From NCBI GenBank assembly GCA_916613615.1, contig OU744734.1, forward strand, positions 33,178,301 to 33,242,300: a DNA stretch of 64,000 bases. Reading direction: 5' to 3'. The notes beneath the pieces were generated by a model. That model was not told where the DNA came from. It saw only the letters and a program-made list of their open reading frames with translations, and did not search any database. Below are positions 22,471 through 33,589 of this stretch, piece after piece. A program made the translations under genes and the position numbers. Every line of letters starts with the position of its first letter. Within the stretch, counting starts at the first letter, position 1. Source of the DNA: Steromphala cineraria (taxonomy: Eukaryota; Mollusca; Gastropoda; Trochida; Trochidae).

Positions 22471-24908
22471 ATGGTTTTACAAGAGCGTAAAACTATCTTA
22501 AACCTGAGATCAACAAGTGATAAACAAGCTTGTAAACCTGAGATAAACAATGTTTTAATTGTGTTTACCTGAGGTAAACAAAATTAAAACTTTGGTAATC
22601 CCTCAGGTAAACAAAATTAAAACTTTGTTTATCTCAGTTAAATACATATATTTTTGATCATTGTAATTGTCGTAAGTAATTAATGTTACTCGCTCATTAT
22701 AGATTATTCAACACATGGATGAATATCACCCAAAAGAGAGGGTTTTGGAACTGAGTAATGAAATTTAGTTCACTTACACATCAGGTGGAGTCATTGGACA
22801 TGTTTCCTTTACCACTTAGATATGATGATTTAATAAGATGTTTTATGCCGAAGTGTGAGTTTGTACACCATTTTAAGCTTCATTGAACAACACTTATTAT
22901 CGCTTTGTTACCCTATTAACTATTGCTTACTTCAAATAATAATTCTCAATTATTTAAGAAAATTCGTTGCAATCGCCATTTTCAATTTCAAAGAAATAGG
23001 AAGCAGGTACATCCAAACTATCTGAGCATAAGAACATGTTACTTGCAAAATGGTTTGCTGTTCCGATATATTAAATTCTGAACCCGTCACGGAACACGGA
23101 AAAACTCTGTTTTTGGTAATGTCTAGCAAACGTTTCACAAGGGCCTTTATTTTTCAGAGATACTTTATGTAAGTAACCCCTTGTGTATAGAAATTCATAT
23201 ATTTCAATATAGAATGTATTTATATTTAGAAACATATCAAATCTAGGTTTCATTTTTTCTACCACTTCAAGTAAAACAGATCTAAGATATTTTTTTCATT
23301 TATATGATATAAAAGCCATATCATTATATTTTAGCTTTTTGTCAAACGTCTACGATTGTGACACATGAAAGATATGCTGAATAAAATAGAATGAACTTGA
23401 TGTTCAACAGGAACAGTGAATCTAGCGTTTAAGTTGAAAGAGAAAGTAAACTATATAGTAACGTTGTAATTGTCCATTTGGTAAAAAAGAATATGGTAAC
23501 GAGGATATTCTGATTTACTATTTTGCAAGTTTGATCAATTACTTCAACTGAACAGACGCTGCCCTGGTCTTTAAACGTGTTTAAATGGTAAAAACTCAAA
23601 GTTATTGATAAACTATCGCACAGAGAACATAAAACAAAGATTTGTCAAAATATCTAACGGTCTAACGATATGTGATGAGTCAATTAACTTTTGATTATCG
23701 GTAAGACCAATGTGTATATTTTGTTAATTCAAGCTCGTCACTGAAGTAGATTGAGAATAACATTGCTTCTTTATAGCAGACTGAACAAGTGGTTTGTAAC
23801 ATCCTTTGATGTGTAATAAACCATGTATGTGATTATGTAAGATCTGTATAATCGTTTCCTATTCTGAGGACAGCTGTGCTTTATTGCTCTGGGTGGTTGA
23901 TTCATTACATAACACGATTGTTGACAAGAATAACCGGTGTGTTTATTCATGAAATTTTAATTTACTCTCATCAAGGTGCTTAAGGATATCAAGGTCTGAA
24001 ATATAATGTCAATTATTTTATACAAGTTATTATCTCTTTCAATTAGATTTATAATTTACTATAGACGTTCATAAAACAATATCAGTTTCGTATCATGTGT
24101 GAAACATTTATTAATGAATAAGTTAATTGGTAATGTTTACAAAACCAGTATCCACAATGTACACGCTTTTGTTCTATCCATTAATATTTTGTAATGTTAT
24201 ATCATGTTTGTCTCATACATTGGTTGGAATATCATAAAGTCCTCTTCTGTTTATTTGTCGATCAAGCAAAATGTTAAGATAGTTTTTATTGGATGATTTA
24301 TAAAGTGAATCTCTTTTATTAAAAATTGTTCCTATTGTGGTATGGTATCAATGACGAATCATGTCCGTTTGCTCATGCAACTTATGCTTGGAATTTGACA
24401 TTGCGGCCACAGAATGATAACTCCTAAGACTGATAAATTAAAAAAGGACGGGGCCTAAATGTGAAAATTACCCCAAAAACATGTTTGTTGTTATTTCGTT
24501 CTTGAACGACGATTAAAGAGATAAATAGATGCTTCGCATATAGAGAAATTATGAACCACTTATGAACCCATGCCGATTAGCGAACCCAAACCTCTTGCCA
24601 GCGACGAGAAGCTTGGTTCGCTAGGAGGGGCTAATTAGCCACGTTCGATTCCGATGAGACTCATTTTTAATTTGAACGCTGTCCCGCTATCAAAGTAATA
24701 AAGGCCTGTAAATAAGGTAGAGTAGAATTTTTGTATTTTTGGAAATTTTTCAACATCAATAACCTTATGTAAAACTCTGTTCGTTACATATTTTGCTTAT
24801 ATGTTAAACTAAAGCCTGTAGTTGTAAGTTTAAAAGTTTATGTAGATCAGCCACCATTGAGTTTTAGAGAAACGATTTGGACTGCTATTCAGATCATATA
24901 AAGTTCTG
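22471..24908. other. No gene seen
   Basis: AT-rich DNA. At 22525-22640 the block acctgag/taaacaa recurs in direct and inverted form, making a local hairpin. ORFs at 22950-23265 have no recognisable motif. No splice-supported coding segment could be built. Confidence 0.45.
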
Positions 24909-25535
24909 AAAGTTCACATAACCACAAACATATTTCACTATTTTCTTTGGTATATAGAAAACCTGATTACAATATTGTATAGTGCGTTAAAGGTCGCTAC
25001 TCAAATATATTTAGTTTGGTAATGAAAGCCGATTTTTTTAAAGCCACTTTTGATGGGCCGCTAAGACTTATCTGACAACAAACAAGTGAATGCATGACTG
25101 GTCACGCCCCCATTTTGTGACGTCAAAAACAGAATCGGCCTAGATCTATAGTAACAATACCACAGGAAATAAATCTAATAATTAACGATTTTCAGAAAAT
25201 ATGTTCCACTCAGTTAGATAAATCATTTGACGACGTAACACTACTAAGCATTTGGTGTAAAAAGATATCGAGATCAATGGTAATTTAACAATTATTTAGG
25301 GGGTATTTCAGTTGAAATAATGATGCGTTTCTTTGTTAAATCTGTTTATTACGTCACACCCGCGCGAGTTTTATGGCCCCAGACCCAGGTGGGGTTTCCA
25401 CAGCCGATAATTACGCTGTCTAAAAAAAAGGTGTTTATTGGACAAATTAACAATAAAATAAGTCCAGCTTTTATTATTTTTTTTTAATCTTTGAACCAAA
25501 ATCGAAAAGTGGTAAGGTCGAGGTAAGTTGATGTT
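24909..25535 (+). repeat. 0.6-kb dispersed repeat, copy 1
   Basis: Nearly collinear with 62597-63187, with about 85-90% identity by eye. Shared blocks include gttcacataaccacaaacat and gcatgactggtcacgccc. It has no ORF, and no terminal repeats are obvious. Confidence 0.7.
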
Positions 25536-26143
25536 GAAGTTCATTCCATTCAACTTGAATTAAATTTCAAAATATGTAAGCCCAATATCCTTTAAAGGGT
25601 GTAAACGTTTGCTGGTGACCTGATGATAAGAAGATCAACATCAGTCTTAATTCCATATATTCTATAATGAGTACGATTAATCATATCATTCCGAATCGTG
25701 TTATTGGTATGTACAGACAGTTATTTAGTTTACAAACGAGTTCAAATGTTATATCAAGACATACAAACTCCTGTCGTAAAGTAACTCTTGCAAAATGCAT
25801 GAAATCAAGTTCTCTCGTATGTGATAAGATCAGCTTAGTTCAGTTTAAATAAAGGCTAGAACAATATCTAGATTTTCCTTATTGTCATGTATGTCTATAA
25901 AGATTACACAAACTCATAAAGTTTGAAAAACTACAAAGTACTAATGTGCATTAAAATTAACATACCTGTGTTATTATGAAAAGATAAATGACTGTGTTGT
26001 CCACATCGCAATTCTAATGTGTAATGTATGTGTCTTTATACTTTTTGAATACCAATTTAACGTTTTAGATAGATAAACATTGATTGAAGAGAATTCAGCT
26101 AAATAAATTCTGTAACGGGATAGATTGAACTCACATTAATTAA
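25536..26143. other. No gene seen; 5' flank of the MULE-type transposase
   Basis: AT-rich. No FLYWCH-type or other DNA-binding exon was recognised here, although such an exon would be expected upstream of a complete element. Confidence 0.4.
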
Positions 26144-27559
26144 ATGAACTGCAACGAGGAGGTTCTGGCCATGCAGAGAGAACCATGGACACCTGAAAGC
26201 AGATTGGAGGTCGAAACTATGCCCACTTTCGACACAGTGAAGAATAGACTATATATTTCTCGACGTTCTACCTTTCCCGCGGAATTCCGGAGGAATATAA
26301 GACCACAGATGCTGGGGAACCTTTCGTGATCATAAATGACGGTGATGCTGATAAGATCCTTGGAATGACGACCACCGCCAATCTTGAACATTTATGTGCA
26401 GCATACATTATCTACGGTGATGGTACGTTTTACGTATCACCTACAGTATTTCTACAGCTGTACACCATCCACGCCATGGTTGGAAGTCAGATGTTCCCCT
26501 TGCTTTTCTTCCTCCTGCCCAACAAGACTGCAGATACCTACACCCGCGCCTTCCGTCTTCTGAAGAACGCTGCTGCCGAAAGAGGACTCGTTCTGGAACC
26601 AAGACTAGTTCAGGTATAACCAAAACCATTTTAGAAGAACCCCAATTCATGCAGTTCTTATGTTATGTACAACTTTCTAAATTTCTAAAAAAATCACCAA
26701 AACCATTTACTACTTATGTATCATCTTTGAATTTCATTTTCTTGTTTTAGATGGACTATGAAGCTGCCGCCAAGAATGCCATCTCAACTGTGTTCCCGAA
26801 TGCTGAATGGAAAGGATGTCTGTTCCATTTCACACAGTGTATCTGGAGGAAGGCACAGGCAACTGGTCTTCAGTCCGATTACAACCAGAACATCGACATC
26901 ACCAGACTTGTGAGACGTGCTGCTGCACTGCCTTTGTTGCCAGTCAACGAGGTAAGTTATGATTATAAATTTAACATAATATCGTTTTATTTAATATATC
27001 GTTTTAAATATATTACAACTGAACAATATGTAAATCGTTATTTGGCATGAAAGTACATACCACTTTCCACCACAATTTTGAATATTGAATGCTTTATATT
27101 TGTTTGTTTATCTTATCTTGTTCGTCTAACTCATAGGTTGAAGATGTATGGATGGATACCATCGGAGATATGCTGGACGACCCTCGGTGCCACCGATTCG
27201 CCGACTACGTGACGACCTTCTGGGTGGAAGGTGATCTCCCGCTGCGTTCATGGAATCACTACGAGACTACAGGCCCTCGGACAAACAACCATTTGGAGGC
27301 ATGGCACGGCCGTTTGAAGAGAATCATTTCTATGGCACTTCCAAATGTCTTTGAGATGTTGTCGTTCTTGAAAGATGAATAGAAGCTGAATGAAATCCGT
27401 ATTATACAGTATGGTGCTGGACAACAACAACCCCCCAAGAAGCGCAAGTGTGTCACCATGAACACTAAACTTGGAAATTTGAAGGCAAATTTGCAAGCGG
27501 GGGAATTGAGTTCACTTGAGTACACAGATGCGGTATCCCATCTACTTAAAGTTAAATGA
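26144..27559 (+). pseudogene. MULE-type transposase with two introns and two lesions
   Basis: Exons 26144-26613, 26751-26951 and 27137-27559 are joined by GT-AG introns in phase 0. The protein has the MULE DDE-domain pattern: YIIYGDGTFYVSP (first Asp), LVQMDYEAAAKNA across intron 1 (second Asp), WKGCLFHFTQCIWRK with the C-H spacing of the family, then FWVEG...RTNNHLEAWHGRL. A basic PPKKRK near the C-terminus could be a nuclear signal. A missing G in a G-run near 26317 shifts the frame, and an in-frame TAG at 27380-27382 (probably from CAG) precedes 59 further family-like codons ending at TGA 27557-27559. It is GC-richer than its surroundings. No terminal inverted repeats were found. It was functional until recently, or the lesions are sequencing errors. 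Confidence 0.82.
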
Positions 27560-27655
27560 ACAAGTTCTGTGAAGTGACAATTGTGATAGTGCTGGATTGT
27601 TATGTATAATAACATAATATATGTGTCAACGTTGTTATGTATTTTATGTCATTTT

Positions 27656-27670
27656 AATAAATGAAATAAA
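27656..27670 (+). terminator. Two overlapping-range polyadenylation signals after the MULE gene
   Basis: AATAAA at 27656-27661 and again at 27665-27670, about 100 bp after the TGA of the transposase gene. Confidence 0.5.
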
Positions 27671-28340
27671 GACTGGTGAATGAATGCTGCTTTCTGTCAT
27701 TAATATATATTTACCAATGATATTTTATTTACAACATTTTGTAAATGGTGAATTTCGTTTAAATTCCACTTTTCAATTTAGTACAACCCACATGCCTGTC
27801 ATCACAGATTTAGTCCATTGTTCTCCATGTGGGGTCAACCAGAAAAAAAACATGTGCCGCCCTACTTTGTTATTACAAACATCACATTTGTCTTCTTCAA
27901 GGTATATCGCCTTTGAAATATACAATACTACATGTTTATACAACAATAATTGGTTTGAATAAACCGTTATTTAGCCGTCGGATATCTAAGCCATCGGAAT
28001 ATTTAAAAAATGTGTGTTAATTGTAAATATTTGTACGTCAGATGAACGATTAAAAAGGTGTCATTACAGTTTGAAAAATGATCATTAAGTGAAACGACTC
28101 CCCTTCTGCTACGTCAGAGAAGGTAGACACGTTTGGGACACGCTTCAGTGACCACAGATTTTGTTTGCCGGGTCTAATTAGGCATTGTACTTTAAAAGCC
28201 CTATTGAGGCAGGTTACAGTCCGATTTCGAAAATTGAATCTATGCTTTCGAGCAAATTGAAATTGAATCTAATTAAAATTGCAAGCCCCTTTTTATGAAT
28301 CCCGAAAGTGACCATAGACCATTTCAGTCGCACCTGTACA
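27671..28340. other. No gene seen
   Basis: Short ORFs only, without recognisable motifs. Ordinary AT-rich DNA. Confidence 0.4.
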
Positions 28341-28545
28341 CACAACTTTTCAACTCTCTAGACCTTTTTGGAGAAGAAGATGAAAATAGGTTTTTAAGGT
28401 TGTGACCCCTGTGACCCCATTTTGGGTCAGGGGGTCACGATACCTACAATTTAAAATACTCATTATCCAAGAAGTCTGCATACAACTTTTCAGCTCTCTA
28501 GACTTTTTGGAAATGGAGAAGAAGATGAAAATAGGTTTTTAAAGT
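28341..28545. repeat. GTGACCCC-type tandem repeat, about 1.5 units
   Basis: Contains acaacttttcaactctctagacc, gagaagaagatgaaaatagg and gtgacccctgtgacccc, the same unit that repeats three to four times at 36295-36760. A decayed version lies at 59160-59500. It adjoins the 3' end of the CR1-like LINE. Confidence 0.65.
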
Positions 28546-28715
28546 TGATTTAAAGATATTTTATTCATGAAAGAAAACAGTACATTCATGAAAGGATTAG
28601 CCAACAAGCTCCTTGGAGCTTATTTTAAGGCTGCTCCCTTAAACATAAACAGTAACGTATTAAGAAATACAGATGGTAACATATTCATATAAGAGTCCAA
28701 TATCGTCAACAGTGG

Positions 28716-30368
28716 TAGGGGAGAACGGGGTAGGTTCGGCCTGTTTTCGTTTGTGAACTCGTCAAAGGGAAACCACTTTACCAATTGGTACAAATATCCG
28801 CATGATGATTGATTAAGCATGTGGCTATCTAATGAAAACGCCAAACTCCTATTTTAAGTAAATATGTGGCATTTGGAAGGTATTTTAGTAAATTCATCTG
28901 GGTGGCCGAACGTACCCCGCTCTGGGGCACGTTCGGCCAGAGGCTGGGGTAGGTTCGGCCTTAAATGAGAATAAAAGAAAAGATGTTAAGATAGTTTAAT
29001 AGTCACATCTGAAAATATGAAGAAACCAAATCAATATCAGAACAATGTCAGATCACCAAAATAATATCGATATCAGCTCATAATTAGTTCTATATCAGAA
29101 CAACTTCAAGTTTTGCAAGAAAATAACATGAATTTCAAATCAACACAAGATCAGTAAGAAAACACAAGATAAATATCAAATCTCAAACAAAACAAAATCA
29201 AATAAAAAACATTTAATTCGGAAAACAAAATAAGATAATATCTGAAAGACAACAAATAAATCCGAAGAGTTGATTCATTTGTTAGTCAATGTCCTAGTCG
29301 CTGTAACAATTATACAAAAATCTGCAACACAAATAGGAAATAATGTTATAATGTGTCATGTTTATTATCCCCCGCCGCGCTTTAGCGTCAAGCGGAGGAT
29401 ATAGTATTGAGCAGCGTCCGTCCGTCCGTACGTACGTACGTCCCGACGGATGAAATTGAATAACTAAAAAACTATTGACCTGATTCTTTTCATTTTTTGT
29501 ATATAGCTTCATCACCATGAGAGCAAGGTCCCTCCAGAGGTTCAGGACCTTGACCTTCATTTCAAGGTCATTATGAGACTTGGACATTTTACCCTTGTCA
29601 GCGGGATATCTCAAGAACCATTCACTGAATTCTCTTCATAACTTACACAATGCATCTTATTGGGAAGGCGCCGGGCCCAGTCGATTTTGGTGACCTTCAC
29701 ATTATTTTCAAGGTCACAGTGAGGCTTATATATGGAAGACCCAGGGACAAGTTGATTTGTTGTGGTCTAAATGACATCTAGTAGCATGACAAGTGTAGAC
29801 AAGTGTTACTATGTATACAGTATGCATTTTGTTTACATCAATTTGCGCCGGGGATCTTGTCACCTTTGTGACAAATACTTGTTAACCTTACAATGAAGAG
29901 TTGGCAGTTAAGGCATGAGTCAAAAACAAAAGCAGAACTTTAGTTAATGTTTGGGGTACGTTCGGCCCTTGCCCCATTTCAAGAGGCCGAACGTACCCCA
30001 AACACACCTATCAGAAAAAGTCATTGATTATAGCTGAAGTAGTGTTCCGAGAACACTGACTTTAACATTGACAGATGCAGTAGGTTCAACATCATAGTGA
30101 GGTTTACGAAAAGGATTTAAATTAGCTGAAAAGCCTTATGAAACTTAAATGTCAGGAGATACCAAAAAAATACTCATCACCAACAGAATTGGTTATGATG
30201 CTCCCGGGTCTTTGCCTTCGAACGTGACGTTCCCATAAGATTATGGGCTCCTCTGTGGTGATCAGGTGACAAATTCAAGGTGTCAAAAATTTGGAATTTT
30301 TAAAACGAAATGAGTAATCACAAGTGGCCGAACGTGCCCCGAGGCCGAACCTACCCCGTTCTCCCCTA
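28716..30368. mobile_element. 1.65-kb TIR transposon with repeated GGCCGAACGTACCCC motifs
   Basis: Perfect 26-bp terminal inverted repeats (28716-28741 and 30343-30368, starting TAGGGGAGAACGGGG) suggest a TA target duplication. The motif GGCCGAAC(G/C)T(A/G)CCCC or its complement recurs at both ends and at about 28912-28960, 29952-30000 and 30326-30340, roughly eight times in all. The interior has no transposase ORF and contains a CCGTCC-type repeat (29366-29450). It splits the 3' UTR of the surrounding LINE. Confidence 0.82.
29366..29450. repeat. CCGTCC-type dispersed repeat, copy nested in the transposon
   Basis: The terminal block cccgccgcgctttagcg is followed by ggatatagtattgagcagcg and CCGT repeats, as at the window start and near 37100, 39280 and 50200. 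Downstream to about 29760 there are GGTCCTTGACCTT-rich blocks that fit the same element. Confidence 0.65.
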
Positions 30369-30547
30369 ATGCATAGATATTAATTCTTTTGTCTGCAGTC
30401 ACTATATAGACTTATGAAAGGTCAAATCGATCAGATTTCATTCTGTAATAGTGGATAGATTGCAGTACTGCTTGTAAATCATTGCTTGTAAGCGATGAAC
30501 ATCCTCGTAATACTGTGTTGATAGTAATTCCCTTTGAGTAAAAATAT

Positions 30548-33500
30548 TCATATACAGATTCGTAGGCAAGAGTGGATAATCTGACATTTTCTTGATCCAT
30601 AATTTAGATCAAAGAATACTGTCCTAGTTTCATTCGCGGCTAACATCTTTTTGAATTCGGATAAAGTATCAATGCGTTGAATTTCAGGACTAAGTGCATT
30701 CCATAATTTTATTGTATCGGGTAGGAAAGATCTGGCATATGTAGCTGTTCTGCATTTAATTGGGCGCACATTTGAGTTTTCTCTGAGGTTGTAGTTATTA
30801 ATATTTGGTGCAGTGGGTATCAGATTACAAAGATACTGAGGCGCGAGATTTTTCTTCATTTTAGATAAGGTTGTCAGTTTGGAAACATATCTACGTTCCG
30901 CCAAAGATTTTTGTTTGGTTTCTTCATATAACGTTCTATGATTTGTTCCGCGGACTGCGCCACATATCGACCTCAACGCGTCAAGATTCAACTTTTTTAA
31001 TAACGTGCATTGTTCCTTGGTACAATTATCCCAAATGTGCCCGCAATAATCAAAAACTGGTAAGATGAAAGATTTATATATGATTTCCAAACTTTTCCGC
31101 GACAAGCGATATTTCAAGCTTCTAAGACAGTTTATCATGGGACTAATTTTCTTGATCATAGAATTTATGTGAACATCCCAGTAGCAATTGTCTTGGAAAG
31201 TCAGTCCTAAATGTTTGTGATGTTTTATTTCTTCAATAATTTCACCATTCATTGTAAGATTAGGTTTTATACTTTGTTTTACTTTTCTACTAAACTGTAT
31301 CGATTTTGTCTTTTTGGGATTAAAGGACACCTTCCATTCTTTTGCCCAATTTGAAATTCTGGATAAATCATTGTTTAAACATTCAGCAGCTGCCTTTGGG
31401 TTGTCTATTATGACGTATAAGGACGTGTCATCTGCAAATAGTCTTATATTACTATCAATACCATCAACAATATCATTTATATATATGATGAACAATAGGG
31501 GTCCCAAGACAGAGCCTTGGGGAACTCCTGAAGTTACTGTTTGAGGATTTGATGTGCGTCCATTGATTACCACTCTTTGGGTTCTATTATTAAGATAACT
31601 TTCGAACCATTTTAATAAGTTTCCGTCAATACCATATGATTTTAATTTATTCAGAATTCCTTTGTGCCAGACTTTATCAAAAGCTTTACTAACATCGCAA
31701 AACACCGCTCTTACTTCTTTACCAGCATCTAATGCTTTAGCTATGAAATCATATAAGTACGTTAGTTGATTGGTTGTTGAATCGCCGGGGGTAAAACCTG
31801 ACTGGAGATTTGACAGGAGATTCTTATCTCTTAAGAAATTATTAACATATTTAAAGATGCATTTTTCAAATATTTTAGCAACGCAACTTGTTAATGCTAC
31901 TGGTCTGTAATTGGAACAATCATATATATTGCCTGCTCTATGGATAGGGATTACATATGCTTCTTTCCAAGAATTTGGGAATTTAGACAGTTTTAGCGAA
32001 AGATTAAATAGTTTAGTTAGAATCGGAGCTAATGAATTAGCACACGTTTTTAGTCTTTTATTACCTATTTTATCTGGTCCTGTTGCTTTTGTAGTATCTA
32101 CAGATAGCAGTATATCCTTTACTTCCCCGATCTCCAATACTATATCAGTCAATGTACTATCACAGCGTTCATTAAGAGGAGAAGGGTCGTCATCAGGATC
32201 TGTCACCTTAGATTGATTAGTGAAGTAGTTATTCATGAGTTCTGTGACATCGTTAAGATCATCGTATAGGATATCATCGGTAATTATTGATTGACAGGCA
32301 TGTTTTGCCGACTTACTTTGCAAATGCTTATTAACTAGCTTCCACCAAGTTTTTGTACCAGTTGATTCACTAATTGCGGTGTCAATCTTATTTGTATGCT
32401 GCTTTTTACCTTTACGAACAGATGATATTACTTTATTTCTAAGTATTTTGAATTTTTGCCATTCATGTGGACAATTAGTTCTCTTAGCGATTTTATGTTG
32501 CCTATTTCGTTTTCTGATAAGTGAACGTATTCCATTATTCATCCACAACGGGTCTCTTGGTCTGATTAATACGGTTTTTTTTGGTATATTCGCGTCGCAA
32601 ATACTGGTTAAATCGTGTGTTAGTTTAGATGTAATCAGGTTTAGATCTTCGTTTTCGGATATTTGGATAGCATTAATATCTCGTTTCATGTTTTCTGTAT
32701 TCGCTCGGGAATAGTCATAAATTTTACGCTTGTAATTACTTTCTCTTTTTATATCTGATTCTATATTCACATACACCGGACAGTGGTCACTACATATCGG
32801 ATCCAGCACTCCAGAGTTTCGTACTTTGTTCATACATGTAACAAATATCAAGTCAATTAATGTACGAGAATGAGAGGTTATCCGCGTTGGTTCCGTTATT
32901 AGTTGCTTGAGTCCGTATGCGGCTTCTAGATAGTTGATTTTAGATTTTTTATCGGTTAAAAGATCTAGATTAAAATCCCCTACGACTATGGTATTCATAT
33001 TTAAATCTATGGCTTTTGCAATGCTATTGTCAATGAGGTCCCAATATGCTTCCCTTTTATCTGCTCTATAGAATGTACCAATTATATATGTTTGTCTTTT
33101 GCGTTTTAATTTTATCCATATAGCCTCAAGGACAGTAAGGTCCAAATTGTCCATTTGCATCGCACACAAATGATCTTTAACATACACTGCAACCCCGCCG
33201 CCTCGACTCTCTCGATCTTTACGAAATGGTTCTTGGAAACCAGGAATCCTGATTTCTTTGTTATCAATTCTGTGATGTAACCATGTTTCAGTGATACAGA
33301 TAACATCATAGCCACTCAATTCAGCTTCTAAAGTGTCTACCTTTTCTTTCAGACTTCTCACGTTTACATGAAGTATCTTTAGATCACTATGAAAAAGAGG
33401 TCCCGGATGTGGATGTACATCTCCACAGCACAATAGAAGTATTGAGATAATGATACTCACTGATTGATTGTACAAGCAAAGAAATCTCCACTTAAATACC

Positions 33501-33589
33501 GTCATATTAAGTTTCATCAATGATTTTACGTGCACTTTGACTGCAAACTGACCCACTGCCTGTCTATACTGTGCTATGTCAACCGTCAT
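30548..33589 (-). CDS. LINE ORF2: APE endonuclease and reverse transcriptase, intact 1013 aa
   Basis: A single uninterrupted frame. Residues 56-64 read GDVHPHPGP after a hydrophobic stretch, a degenerate 2A-like motif. The endonuclease follows: LHVNVRSL (Asn about 76), TETWL (Glu about 101), VGDFNLD (Asp/Asn 205/207) and SDH (267-269). The reverse transcriptase includes ATGPDKIG (about 502), CDVSKAFDKVWH (about 631-642), SGVPQGSVLGPLLF (about 687-700) and the catalytic FADD (718-721), then HLGLTF and the thumb/C-terminal region. These motifs and their order fit the CR1/Jockey group. All catalytic residues I can check are present, so this copy is young or was active recently. ORF1 is not adjacent, and the 3' UTR is broken by a later transposon. 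Confidence 0.93.
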   Translation of the reverse strand: MTVDIAQYRQAVGQFAVKVHVKSLMKLNMTVFKWRFLCLYNQSVSIIISILLLCCGDVHPHPGPLFHSDLKILHVNVRSLKEKVDTLEAELSGYDVICITETWLHHRIDNKEIRIPGFQEPFRKDRESRGGGVAVYVKDHLCAMQMDNLDLTVLEAIWIKLKRKRQTYIIGTFYRADKREAYWDLIDNSIAKAIDLNMNTIVVGDFNLDLLTDKKSKINYLEAAYGLKQLITEPTRITSHSRTLIDLIFVTCMNKVRNSGVLDPICSDHCPVYVNIESDIKRESNYKRKIYDYSRANTENMKRDINAIQISENEDLNLITSKLTHDLTSICDANIPKKTVLIRPRDPLWMNNGIRSLIRKRNRQHKIAKRTNCPHEWQKFKILRNKVISSVRKGKKQHTNKIDTAISESTGTKTWWKLVNKHLQSKSAKHACQSIITDDILYDDLNDVTELMNNYFTNQSKVTDPDDDPSPLNERCDSTLTDIVLEIGEVKDILLSVDTTKATGPDKIGNKRLKTCANSLAPILTKLFNLSLKLSKFPNSWKEAYVIPIHRAGNIYDCSNYRPVALTSCVAKIFEKCIFKYVNNFLRDKNLLSNLQSGFTPGDSTTNQLTYLYDFIAKALDAGKEVRAVFCDVSKAFDKVWHKGILNKLKSYGIDGNLLKWFESYLNNRTQRVVINGRTSNPQTVTSGVPQGSVLGPLLFIIYINDIVDGIDSNIRLFADDTSLYVIIDNPKAAAECLNNDLSRISNWAKEWKVSFNPKKTKSIQFSRKVKQSIKPNLTMNGEIIEEIKHHKHLGLTFQDNCYWDVHINSMIKKISPMINCLRSLKYRLSRKSLEIIYKSFILPVFDYCGHIWDNCTKEQCTLLKKLNLDALRSICGAVRGTNHRTLYEETKQKSLAERRYVSKLTTLSKMKKNLAPQYLCNLIPTAPNINNYNLRENSNVRPIKCRTATYARSFLPDTIKLWNALSPEIQRIDTLSEFKKMLAANETRTVFFDLNYGSRKCQIIHSCLRICI

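Larger units (their letters stand above)
28556..33589 (-). mobile_element. CR1/Jockey-group LINE, split by a DNA transposon in its 3' UTR
   Basis: ORF2 (30548-33589) is followed on the minus strand by 3' UTR 30369-30547. After a 1.65-kb transposon (28716-30368), the UTR resumes at 28556-28715 and ends near ATGAATAAAATATC. The 5' extent is unclear: no ORF1 sits directly upstream, and the nearest ORF1-like sequence starts 1.6 kb further up. Clade assignment rests on the ORF2 motifs. Confidence 0.75.
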
